Shown here piece after piece: positions 16,849 to 24,786 of a DNA stretch of 47,129 nt. This stretch comes from Nitrospirae bacterium CG02_land_8_20_14_3_00_41_53. GTDB taxonomy: Bacteria; Nitrospirota; Thermodesulfovibrionia; Thermodesulfovibrionales; SM23-35. Each line of letters starts with the position of its first letter. The first letter of the stretch is position 1. The notes under the pieces were generated by a model, which was not told the origin of the DNA, made no database searches, and worked only from the letters and a program-made list of their open reading frames with translations. Both the position numbers and the translations under genes were made by a program. The stretch is from contig PEUB01000118.1 in assembly GCA_002780895.1 (NCBI GenBank), positions 1 to 47,129 of the forward strand. Reading direction: 5' to 3'.

Positions 16849-18124
16849 GACATACCCCCTTTTGTTGCTGCCAGTTCTCTATTAATAAATCCTTCTTATT
16901 TTCAAAGGTGATACCCAATCTCTCAATCTTTTGTTCAACCTCTGAGGCGCTGCTATCCCATGCTTCAATTATAAATGACGCAATCTTGCCTATATAAAGT
17001 GGAGTTAGTGATTTAAGTAGATGCTCCCTGTTCATAATCTTTCTCCGTGACGCAATCGCAAAACTATAAATGATATCAACCCATAATTCATCAGGTATAT
17101 GAAATTCTTCCTTTGAAAACTTTGCTGATTTAGACAGAAAATCCAGGATTTCAGATGGAATAAATATCTTCCATATTTCCATTAATTCCTTAACTCCGAG
17201 TCTAAACTTTTCAATCATTCTCTCAAGATTAACAGAGATGGGTTCTAATCCCACATCATATCGAAAACCAAAAGTTGGAACGGGCTCAGAGCCTTTTATT
17301 GTTTTCCAGACGTCCTGGTATGTTTCCATGAGGTCAAAGGTTGCTCCAACAACCTGATAGAGCATTGAACTCAGGTCTGCACCTGGGTCTTTAGCATCAT
17401 GTATCTTTGCGCCAAGGAATGCCTGGCAAATTTTAAATTTATTTGCTATAGCAGTTGTTGTCATCCATATATCTATCCCATATCTTGCAACATCTGTATC
17501 CCAGAGATTTTTTGTCAGGTAAAAACTCGCAAGTTTTCCTGAAAAACCAAAATCTCCACCTATTGGCTGTCTTATATGCTTCCCATATAATGCCCTCGTT
17601 AGCGGATAGACAATACTGTTTGTAATCGTCCCATCATATTTATGTCTGTGGTAGAGCGGCGAAACGTAATCAAAGCCGCCTTCGAGCACGGGTTTAATGA
17701 GAAGTTCAATCCATTCGGGAGTGATGCTCCGGAGATCAGAATCAACTACTGCACATGCCTTCACATTAAGGGCATCTGCTATCTCGAAAATTGTTCTAAA
17801 GGCGCTTCCTTTACCAGGAATCCCATGATAAGGGGTCGCTATTTTCCAGATAGGTTCTACCCTGTGATGTAAAAGTACAGATTGAAAATCTTCGATCGTG
17901 GTATTTTTAACAACTTCCATAGTACCATCTCTTGAACCGCCGTCTGAATTTACGAGCACGCATTTTTTATCAGGAAAATACTTTGCAAATCCAGTCTGCA
18001 CGGCTTTTACGACATGCCCGATAGTGCGGGCATTATTGTAACTCGGAATTCCGACAAGGATATCAGCCTTCTTTATTTCATCAATCCTTTTATGTATCTC
18101 TTTTCTGAGGATGATACTATCCAT
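16841..18124 (-). CDS. GT-A glycosyltransferase, mannosyl/glucosylglycerate-synthase-like
   Basis: This 427-residue GT-A fold enzyme begins MDSIILRKEIHKRIDEIKKA. Visible motifs are DILVGIPSYNNARTIG, the sugar-nucleotide loop NSDGGSRDGT, PGKGSAFRT, the metal-binding DSDLRSITPEW and the acceptor segment RQPIGGDFGFS. About 150 residues of C-terminal helices follow. PGKG, DxD-SxxPEW and QPxGG occur in the same order in mannosylglycerate synthase (GT78) and the related GT81 enzymes. A single-step glucosyl- or mannosylglycerate synthase is therefore plausible, but donor and acceptor cannot be read from motifs. It is embedded in the trehalose operon and overlaps the membrane gene downstream. Confidence 0.7.
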   Translation of the reverse strand: MDSIILRKEIHKRIDEIKKADILVGIPSYNNARTIGHVVKAVQTGFAKYFPDKKCVLVNSDGGSRDGTMEVVKNTTIEDFQSVLLHHRVEPIWKIATPYHGIPGKGSAFRTIFEIADALNVKACAVVDSDLRSITPEWIELLIKPVLEGGFDYVSPLYHRHKYDGTITNSIVYPLTRALYGKHIRQPIGGDFGFSGKLASFYLTKNLWDTDVARYGIDIWMTTTAIANKFKICQAFLGAKIHDAKDPGADLSSMLYQVVGATFDLMETYQDVWKTIKGSEPVPTFGFRYDVGLEPISVNLERMIEKFRLGVKELMEIWKIFIPSEILDFLSKSAKFSKEEFHIPDELWVDIIYSFAIASRRKIMNREHLLKSLTPLYIGKIASFIIEAWDSSASEVEQKIERLGITFENKKDLLIENWQQQKGVCHE

Positions 18125-18239
18125 AGATTATCTCTTCCTTATGGCAAGTCTATTTTTTACTCTTCCTGATTTTTTTTATTCCTTTGACTATAAGGCCGGT
18201 AATGCTCTTTGTCCTTACATCAAATTCAACATAGAGCTT

Positions 18240-19148
18240 TCAAAAACTTTTCTTTTCATAAATTCCTTCAGATTGCGCAGTAATTGTCAACATATCCAGC
18301 GCTTGCGGAACCTCGCGGTAACTCTTCACATAAAACTTCGCCAATGTCTTCATCGATTTCCCAACCCGAATGGTTATCCCTTCTTCTGAAAGAACGCTAA
18401 AAGCATTCTCATCAGTCTGATCATCTCCTACATAGACTGGAAAACATTTATCCTTTATTGCTTTCAGGATTAATAGGGCCGCCTTGCCTTTGTCCCACGA
18501 TATATTAGGTACCAGCTCAAGAACCTTTTTCCCTTTTATTACGATTAACAATTTTTTATTTGAAAATCCCCCCTTACCCCCCTTTACTAAAGGGGGGATG
18601 GGGGGATTATTTTTTCTGCCCTTTGTGTTGCTATGTAATATGTTTGTCTCCTCTATGAATCTGGCAACAGTCTTATAGAAGGCTTTTTTCACAGATGAGA
18701 TATCTCCTTTTTTCACAGCACGAAAGTGAAGGGTGAGGGTAAATTTTTTATCCTCAAGCCATGTACCTTTGATATCTACAATCTCTTTTTCCAGCAGATG
18801 TTTTATTTTGAGAATAGTGGGTCTTGTTGATGAGGCTTTCGGGTGGGTGTATCTCATACCCGGGCCGGCAATGTCTATCCCGTGATTCCCTCCATAATAG
18901 ATACATGGAATACCGATTCTTTTTCTGATATCAGATAACTTTCTTCCGCTCAGGATAGATACATAACAGCCTTCAGAGTTTGCCAGTGATCGCAGTTGTT
19001 TTTTTATTTCAGGCATTAAAAAGCACTGTGCAGGGTCTTTCTGGATGGGAACCAGTGTTCCATCGAAATCTAAGAATAGAGCAATTTTTTGATCAGGCTT
19101 AATTAAGTCAGAGAGATTTTTACATTTGAATAAATATACTGGCGGCAT
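18240..19148 (-). CDS. otsB: Trehalose-6-phosphate phosphatase (OtsB)
   Basis: This 302-residue HAD phosphatase begins MPPVYLFKCKNLSDLI. It has the nucleophile motif FLDFDGTL (D27, D29), the S/T motif SILSGRKLSDI, the GNHG cap element and the C-terminal GDDQTDENAF. It hydrolyses trehalose-6-phosphate to trehalose and lies 5 bp after the GT20 synthase gene, the usual otsA-otsB pairing. Residues 180-196 (NNPPIPPLVKGGKGGF) are the in-frame palindromic element copy 2, sitting between the cap and the C-terminal catalytic loop. Without it the length would be normal, so the insert probably forms a surface loop. Confidence 0.92.
   Translation of the reverse strand: MPPVYLFKCKNLSDLIKPDQKIALFLDFDGTLVPIQKDPAQCFLMPEIKKQLRSLANSEGCYVSILSGRKLSDIRKRIGIPCIYYGGNHGIDIAGPGMRYTHPKASSTRPTILKIKHLLEKEIVDIKGTWLEDKKFTLTLHFRAVKKGDISSVKKAFYKTVARFIEETNILHSNTKGRKNNPPIPPLVKGGKGGFSNKKLLIVIKGKKVLELVPNISWDKGKAALLILKAIKDKCFPVYVGDDQTDENAFSVLSEEGITIRVGKSMKTLAKFYVKSYREVPQALDMLTITAQSEGIYEKKSF
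18565..18608. repeat. GC-rich palindromic element, copy 2 (inside otsB)
   Basis: The palindrome aatccccccttacccccctt ... aaggggggatggggggatt is read through on the minus strand as NPPIPPLVKGGKGGF. Confidence 0.9.
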
Positions 19149-19153
19149 AAGAT

Positions 19154-21424
19154 TTATTCACTCTGCTGCTCTATTGTCTCAGTCAATCGCAGTCGTGCTA
19201 ATGCTGTAATTAGGTCTCCTGCCCAGCGGTAAATATTGTGTTCTTTAACCACCTCACGCATCCGTTTCATACGTTCTGACCTTTCGTCAGGCGTCATCTT
19301 AAGTGATAAAAAAATGGCATCTGCCATTCCTTCAATATCATAGGGATTCACAATTACAGCGTCCTTTAGCTCTCGTGAAGCACCTGTAAACTGGCTGAGA
19401 ATTAATACACCGTCTTCATCATCACGGGATGAGACAAATTCCTTTGCAACAAGGTTCATACCATCATGCAGGGAAGTGACCATGCATATATCGGCTACTT
19501 TATAAAATGGATAGATCTCTTTATGGCTGTGATGCCCTTTAAGGAATACAATGGGCACCCATGTTTTTGTGTGGAAACGCCAATTAATCCTATCCACCAT
19601 CTCTTCCACCTCTGTCGTCAGGTCACGGTATCTTTTTATGTGTGTGCGGCTTGGTGCACCGAGTTCAACAAATGTAAATTCACCGCCAAACTCAGGGTAT
19701 TTTTCTAAAAATCTTTCAATTGCCGTGAATCGCTCAGGAATACCTTTGGTGTAATCAATCCTATCAACCCCGACACCCATATATTTTGCGTGAGCGCCGA
19801 TCTCTCTGAACAGTTTTTCCTTTATAGAGGCTCTTTCCTGTGTTGCGGCTGCTTTACTTAAGGTTCCGCCGTTAAAATCAACGCTTATAGGGAATGGTTT
19901 AACAAGGGTTGTGTGGCCGCCGCGCGTGATTGAGAACTGCTCCCAATCAACCTTGGATTCCAAAAATCTGTCAACAGTATCCAGAAAATTATTGCAGTGA
20001 AATTGTATATGAAAACTCAGGATGTTGGCTCCAAGCATGCCTATAAGAATTTCTTCCCGCCAGGGACAGATGCCATAGGACTCGGGATTCGGCCATGGGA
20101 TGTGCCAGAATAGCGACACCCGCGCATCAGGGCGCTTACTTTTAATCAGCATAGGAAGAAGAGCAAAGTGATAATCCTGAATTAAAATCAGAGGTGATTC
20201 TTCATTTTCAATTTCCTTGAACAAGGTCTCGGCAAATTTTTCATTTGTTCTCTGATACTGAATCCAGTCTTCCAGATGAAACAGAGGCCGTGTATGGGTG
20301 ATATGGCAGAGGGGCCATAGACCCTCATTTGAAAAGCCATAATAGTAGCCGTTTTCTTCCTCCTTGGTAAGCCATACCCTTTTGAGTGTATATGCCGGGT
20401 CTTCCGGCGGGACTCGAAGCTTATCATTCCCGTCCACTACATCGCGATCTGCATATCCACTGCCGTTCGCAATCCACACACCTTCGCAGACCCGCATCAC
20501 AGGGTCTAATGCAGTAACCAATCCGCCGGCAGGCACAATGCATTTGATACTGCTTCTCTCTCTGATATGCATGTATGGCTCTCTATTTGAAACAAGGAAT
20601 ATTTTATTTCCGCTCAGTTCAGCGCGTATATGTTCTTTAAGCTTGCCTGCCGTCCAGACGGATTCTGTGCGAAGGCGCAGTTTAGCTTCATCCTCTTTTT
20701 TTGCATGTGCCATAGCAAGGTTTTTTGCCAGATGGGTAACCTCAGAAATTAAAGGGGCAAGCACATCTCCTCTCGGAGAAACCACAGATTGACCCATTTT
20801 CCCTCTTCCCATCCGTAACTCCCTCATCCATTCTGCAACACGAGCTATAGGGCCTGTGATGCTCCATCGGATTGCAAGCAGGGTAATCAAGGCAATCAAG
20901 GTTGACAATATGACGAAGCGGAGGAGGTTATTTTTCCATATCTCTTCAAGTCTCACGCCGATATATGAGGCGTCATGGAAGAGCACCAGCGTCCCTGTGA
21001 TTTTATCCTCCTCCGAAAAAGGAAGGGCATAGAAATATGTTTCTTTGTCATCAATGCGCATAAGGCTGCCGACAGGTTGATTTTCTGCAACAGATTTCAC
21101 TGCCAGAGGTAATGGCTGTGGAATTTTCAGAGCGAGATCAGGGGTTAAGGCTAAGACATTCCCTTGCTGGTCATAAACAGCTACTCCTTCGAGTCTCTCA
21201 CGATTTCCAAATCGTTCTACAAGACGATTCAATTTTTGTAGAGAATTGGACTGAACCAAAGGGACTACTGATTCCTGCAGGCTTTTTGCCAGGATAATGG
21301 CCCTGCGCTGCAAATCAGCGGTCATACGCATTTTTTCAGCTCTGACCTCATAGAACGAAAACCCGACAGCTACCAGAGCTACTATAAAAATAAGGGAAAC
21401 AATTAACCTGATTGTAATTTTCAT
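19154..21424 (-). CDS. otsA: Membrane sensor-HAMP-GT20 fusion: trehalose-6-phosphate synthase
   Basis: This is a 756-residue fusion. The N-terminus is built like a receptor: membrane helix 1 (about 5-24), an extracytoplasmic sensor-like domain (30-165, with GVAVYDQQGNVLAL and YFYALPFSEED), helix 2 (168-186) and a HAMP-like linker (187-240, ITGPIARVAEWMRELR). From about 273 the protein is a complete GT20 enzyme: FLVSNREPY, IQDYHFALLP, LFWHIPWPNPE, GVGVDRIDYTKGIPERF, and LHDGMNLVAKEFVSSR. Ordinary OtsA enzymes are about 450-500 residues and soluble. The extra 270 residues would place trehalose-6-phosphate synthesis at the membrane under a sensory domain. It lies 2 bp after the TreT gene and 5 bp before otsB. 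Confidence 0.9.
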   Translation of the reverse strand: MKITIRLIVSLIFIVALVAVGFSFYEVRAEKMRMTADLQRRAIILAKSLQESVVPLVQSNSLQKLNRLVERFGNRERLEGVAVYDQQGNVLALTPDLALKIPQPLPLAVKSVAENQPVGSLMRIDDKETYFYALPFSEEDKITGTLVLFHDASYIGVRLEEIWKNNLLRFVILSTLIALITLLAIRWSITGPIARVAEWMRELRMGRGKMGQSVVSPRGDVLAPLISEVTHLAKNLAMAHAKKEDEAKLRLRTESVWTAGKLKEHIRAELSGNKIFLVSNREPYMHIRERSSIKCIVPAGGLVTALDPVMRVCEGVWIANGSGYADRDVVDGNDKLRVPPEDPAYTLKRVWLTKEEENGYYYGFSNEGLWPLCHITHTRPLFHLEDWIQYQRTNEKFAETLFKEIENEESPLILIQDYHFALLPMLIKSKRPDARVSLFWHIPWPNPESYGICPWREEILIGMLGANILSFHIQFHCNNFLDTVDRFLESKVDWEQFSITRGGHTTLVKPFPISVDFNGGTLSKAAATQERASIKEKLFREIGAHAKYMGVGVDRIDYTKGIPERFTAIERFLEKYPEFGGEFTFVELGAPSRTHIKRYRDLTTEVEEMVDRINWRFHTKTWVPIVFLKGHHSHKEIYPFYKVADICMVTSLHDGMNLVAKEFVSSRDDEDGVLILSQFTGASRELKDAVIVNPYDIEGMADAIFLSLKMTPDERSERMKRMREVVKEHNIYRWAGDLITALARLRLTETIEQQSE

Positions 21425-21426
21425 GT

Positions 21427-22638
21427 TTAAATTTCTATTATACTCCTACCTTTGTTTTCCATTATATACCATACCCCAAGATAATCCCTTATCTGCCTTG
21501 TTATAAGAAAGTTCTTTCTTACATATTCCCTGCCATTTTCACCAATCCTTTTCGCCATTTCTATATTGTTTAATAACTGCCTTGTCCTGAATGCAGCACC
21601 TTCAATTGAATGCACAAGGAACCCTGTAACACCATGTATTATCTGAAGGGGAATTCCTCCTACAGCACCGCCTATTACCGGTTTTCCCTTCCACATAGAC
21701 TCAGATACTGTAAGACCGAAACCTTCTTTTAAGGATTTCTGCAGAACAACAGCTGCTACTCTCTGCAAAGCATTGATATCCTTATCACTGAAAGGCGGTA
21801 ATAAAAGGATGTATATATCAGGGTCGTTAGCTGCGCACTCCTTCACCTCATTTAAGACTATTTCTCCCTCCGGGTCATCGGTGGCAGGGCTCCCTGCAAG
21901 GATAAGAATGCAATCATTATATTTCTTCACAATCCTGTAAGCCTTTATTACACCTATTGGGTCTTTGAATCTGTCAAAACGGGATACCTGAAGGATTATC
22001 GGTCTGTTAGTTGGTATCTGAAATTTATTCAATGTTTTATTAATTTCTTCATCCGTTAACTCCCTGTTTTTTTCACTGACAGGATCGATAGATGGCGAAA
22101 CGATAAACTCATCAATTCCCATTTTCCTGGCAAATTTTGCAACAGAGAAAATAGCAGCGGTGTACTTTTCGCAGTATCTGCAGAGGTAATCACTTACTTC
22201 CTTCTTCGGATTTGATACATCAATATGACATCTCCACATCCATAATCCACTTTTTTTGAATTCTATGAGTGGAGCCGGCTGAGGATCATGAATCAAAACA
22301 GCATCTGCTTCAAGGTCCAGTTTGTCTGCGTTCTTACCGTTTATTTCATAGTGATAATCCCACATCTTTTTGGTTATCCTTTCAGGGTTGCCCTGCATTG
22401 CGTTATGAATCTTTTTTGTAATATTGAAAAATTTCGTGTCGCCTTCGATAATCTCCCATCTTGCTTGAATGCCTATCTCAGTAAACATAGGTATCATCCT
22501 CTGCAGGATCTCTGCCACGCCTCCCCCTTCACGGGTAGAGCTAACGTGAAGAAAAGACCTTTTATGTAACTTTTCACCTAGCATCTGCAAAAGTAACAAA
22601 TCACTCTTGGGGGATATTCCTAAATACTGGTCAAACAT
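21427..22638 (-). CDS. treT: GT4 trehalose synthase (TreT-like)
   Basis: This 403-residue GT-B enzyme has N-terminal motifs HVSSTREGGGVAEILQRMIP and VLIHDPQPAPLI. The C-terminal nucleotide-sugar domain has ILQVSRFDRFKDPIGVIKAY, LILAGSPATDDPEGE and VLQKSLKEGFGLTVSESMWK. These are the marks of trehalose glycosyltransferring synthase, which joins NDP-glucose and glucose directly, without a phosphate intermediate. It overlaps the DUF5752-like gene upstream by 19 bp and is followed within 2 bp by the GT20 fusion, so two independent trehalose routes are in one operon. A glycosyltransferase with another acceptor remains possible. Confidence 0.85.
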   Translation of the reverse strand: MFDQYLGISPKSDLLLLQMLGEKLHKRSFLHVSSTREGGGVAEILQRMIPMFTEIGIQARWEIIEGDTKFFNITKKIHNAMQGNPERITKKMWDYHYEINGKNADKLDLEADAVLIHDPQPAPLIEFKKSGLWMWRCHIDVSNPKKEVSDYLCRYCEKYTAAIFSVAKFARKMGIDEFIVSPSIDPVSEKNRELTDEEINKTLNKFQIPTNRPIILQVSRFDRFKDPIGVIKAYRIVKKYNDCILILAGSPATDDPEGEIVLNEVKECAANDPDIYILLLPPFSDKDINALQRVAAVVLQKSLKEGFGLTVSESMWKGKPVIGGAVGGIPLQIIHGVTGFLVHSIEGAAFRTRQLLNNIEMAKRIGENGREYVRKNFLITRQIRDYLGVWYIMENKGRSIIEI

Positions 22639-23306
22639 CTGCTAACAACCTCCATATCTTTTTTCACTTCTTCTTCAACTGTTTCAACGATATGAGTACG
22701 TATTTCCTCTATGGTATGCATAAATGGATCTATAGCCCTTATTTTCTCTGCAAGCTCCTTTTTTTGAAGATAATCTTCAATCCAACGGGAAAAATCATCT
22801 ATCCCGCCTCCAAGACGCATCCTTGCTTCGTAGAAATGATAGTAGATTGATCCTGCATCTATATATTTAATGGCAGTAAGAAATTCTGCAAGGTTTTTCG
22901 CTCTTGTCCCCACAGGGAATATGAGTGTAACCGTTTCGTTAAAGCAGAATTCATCACCGCGCATAGCCTCTCTCGGCTCAGGAAATTGCCCAAGATAATT
23001 GTCTATTACCTCTATAAGCTTATTTCTTAAGTCACTTATATTCTTAAAATCATACGGGTCTATATTTGAAAGCTGTTCTGACAAAGCTCTTTCCTCAAGA
23101 CTCTCTCCTGCCCAGTGCGCAAAGTCATTTGTATATTCAAGGATATGTCCTTTCAGGAAATACTGATATGTATGATGAAATATGGATTCATCGCTTACTG
23201 CCGATATGGCATCCCTCAATTCATGCAGATTCCTTGCCTTCTTTCCTGTAGATTTAAGGATGCTAACGCATTGCCTGAATTCAAAGGAATTAGTTATTTC
23301 TGCCAA
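22620..23306 (-). CDS. DUF5752-like protein with two tandem domains
   Basis: This soluble 228-residue protein has two similar halves. FEFRQCVSILKSTGKKARNL ... FHHTYQYFLKG ... DFAHWAGESLEERALSEQL corresponds to FCFNETVTLIFPVGTRAKNL ... YYHFYEARMRLGG ... DFSRWIEDYLQKKELAEKI. Each half ends in a helix of the type IDPxxxxxIxxLR. This matches my memory of DUF5752 proteins, which are found beside trehalose synthases; a database check is needed. The start is TTG at 23306 after GAGAGGA. It overlaps both the MscS gene and the TreT gene, so it is tightly coupled to both. The function is unknown; a regulatory or scaffold role for solute synthesis is inference. Confidence 0.75.
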   Translation of the reverse strand: MAEITNSFEFRQCVSILKSTGKKARNLHELRDAISAVSDESIFHHTYQYFLKGHILEYTNDFAHWAGESLEERALSEQLSNIDPYDFKNISDLRNKLIEVIDNYLGQFPEPREAMRGDEFCFNETVTLIFPVGTRAKNLAEFLTAIKYIDAGSIYYHFYEARMRLGGGIDDFSRWIEDYLQKKELAEKIRAIDPFMHTIEEIRTHIVETVEEEVKKDMEVVSRCLTSI

Positions 23307-24331
23307 TCTTTTTCCTCTCTGAGATAGACAGTTCTGTGCGGAAATGGTATCTCTATTCCTTCTTCTTTGAACCTCTTAAAAATCCTCTTTCTTAGCTCAT
23401 GCTGCGCAAGGTACTGGTCAACGAATTCCTGAACCTGACAGATGAGTGTAAAATTAAGGGAGCTATCTCCAAAGCCCGGAATGAAACGTACAAAAGGCTC
23501 CGGGTCTCCAAGCAGTCCTGGGATTTCGCCGACAGCCTTTTTTGTCTCTTCAATGAGTATCCTTTCAACCCTTTCAGGGTCAGAAGAATAACTCACTCCT
23601 ATAGGAATCAGCAGGGACATCCTCTTTTCAGGGAGATAATAATTGGTCACAACGCTCTGCGAAAGCTTGCTGTTCGGGATTATGACTGTGTTGTTAGGAA
23701 GCATCCTTACCCTCGTTGTCCTCCATGTAATATCCTCCACATAGCCTTCCTGTCCTGTCTCAAGTTTTATGAAGTCTCCAACCCTTATGGATTTTTCGAC
23801 AAGTATATGGATTCCTGCAAAAAGGTTTGCCAGCGTGTCCTGAAGTGCAAGGGCAACCGCAAGACCTCCAACTCCAAGAGCAGTAATAAGTGGAGTTATG
23901 GAAACGCCGAGGAAACTGAGTATTATCAGAAAACCGACAACAAGAATCGTGCCTTTCAATATTCCATATGCAAGTCCTGTAGTAGGAATGGGCAGGTCTA
24001 ATTTCTGAATATAATTTTTGGATATTTTACCTGATAGACTTGCAGCAGCAATAGTAATGGATAGTATTACAATTATGTGAATTGCCCTGCTGAAATAAAA
24101 CACATATTTTTCAGGGAAATCGGAGACAGCGACACCTATGTAAAGTCCAATGGCAATGCACCAGTAAATGGACGGCACCTTTAATGCCTTGATGATTATA
24201 TCGTCAACCTTAGTCTCTGTCCTTTCCGCCCACTTGTGAAGCAGTTTGAAGGCGATATACCTCACCATAAGTAGAAAAACTGCCGATACGAATGCTATAA
24301 TAGCAAGGATAAAGAGTGCTTTTAAATTCAT
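23294..24331 (-). CDS. mscS: Small-conductance mechanosensitive channel (MscS family)
   Basis: This is a 345-residue protein. I start at the ATG at 24331 (MNLKALFILAIIAF), which is 11 nt after AGGAGG; the frame can extend to a TTG at 24340. Four membrane helices precede the pore helix TALGVGGLAVALALQDTLANLFAGIHI and the beta domain (VGDFIKLETGQEGYVEDITW, MLPNNTVIIPNSKLSQSVV). A C-terminal alpha/beta domain ends in IPFPHRTVYL. MscS channels open on membrane tension and release solutes during hypo-osmotic shock. As the first gene of an operon that makes trehalose, it couples release and synthesis of solutes. It overlaps the DUF5752-like gene by 13 bp. Confidence 0.93.
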   Translation of the reverse strand: MNLKALFILAIIAFVSAVFLLMVRYIAFKLLHKWAERTETKVDDIIIKALKVPSIYWCIAIGLYIGVAVSDFPEKYVFYFSRAIHIIVILSITIAAASLSGKISKNYIQKLDLPIPTTGLAYGILKGTILVVGFLIILSFLGVSITPLITALGVGGLAVALALQDTLANLFAGIHILVEKSIRVGDFIKLETGQEGYVEDITWRTTRVRMLPNNTVIIPNSKLSQSVVTNYYLPEKRMSLLIPIGVSYSSDPERVERILIEETKKAVGEIPGLLGDPEPFVRFIPGFGDSSLNFTLICQVQEFVDQYLAQHELRKRIFKRFKEEGIEIPFPHRTVYLREEKDWQK

Positions 24332-24392
24332 ATCTATCAACTCCTCCTGTCTCTATAAATAACTATCATGGCTGTTATATCCGGATGCTAAT

Positions 24393-24437
24393 TGCTGGCA
24401 CTGTTTGCACCCTTTCCGGCAAAGGCAAAAACCAGCA
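24393..24437. other. Inverted repeat in the gap upstream of mscS
   Basis: TGCTGG (24393-24398) pairs with CCAGCA (24432-24437), with further partial pairing inside. It sits in the 5' leader of the mscS operon, or marks the end of the small upstream frame. No U-tract follows. The rest of the gap 24341-24737 holds the small frame at 24487-24612 and the displaced end of gpgS. Confidence 0.35.
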
Positions 24438-24486
24438 GTGTAAAAAATTTAATAATATGACCGTCAGGTCTTTCTTATGAACTTGC

Positions 24487-24612
24487 TCATCTCATACCAT
24501 AAGGTGTTAATTCCGTTTGTTTTCTAAAGGCTTCTTCATTTGACCTTTTCTGTTTTTGTATTAGCTCATTTGTCGCAGTCACTTCTTTCTTAAAGGAGTT
24601 CTCAAATCTCAT
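24487..24612 (-). CDS. Small charged 41-residue frame downstream of gpgS
   Basis: The frame begins MRFENSFKKEVTATNELIQK and ends TELTPYGMR. It lies 15 bp after the ancestral gpgS stop (24628) and follows a GAGG-type site. It is highly charged and helical, with no recognised family. It could be a real small gene of the gpgS transcript or chance. Confidence 0.3.
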   Translation of the reverse strand: MRFENSFKKEVTATNELIQKQKRSNEEAFRKQTELTPYGMR

Positions 24613-24627
24613 AACCCATCCTCGCCC

Positions 24628-24786
24628 TTATTTATTATCTTCATCTACCGCTTTCCTTATCATATTAAGTATATCAGGTATTGCAGACGTAACCCTGTCC
24701 CAGCCTGCAATCAATGGCACACCGAGGGGATCTTCCGTTATTTTCTGTGCAGCCAGTTTAATTCCGTTTGTAAAGGTTTCCACCGC
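24628..24786 (-). pseudogene. Displaced ancestral C-terminus of gpgS
   Basis: If one 14-bp copy of the duplication is removed, the gpgS frame continues SLAVETFTNGIKLAAQKITE and runs on through PLGVPLIAGWDRVTSAIPDI and LNMIRKAVDEDNK to TAA at 24628-24630. The segment is 50 or so well-formed residues that the present frame no longer reaches. Confidence 0.8.

Noticed and set aside
23399-24001. 200-codon plus-strand ORF opposite mscS
   Set aside because: It is antisense to a complete MscS gene and its translation resembles no family.
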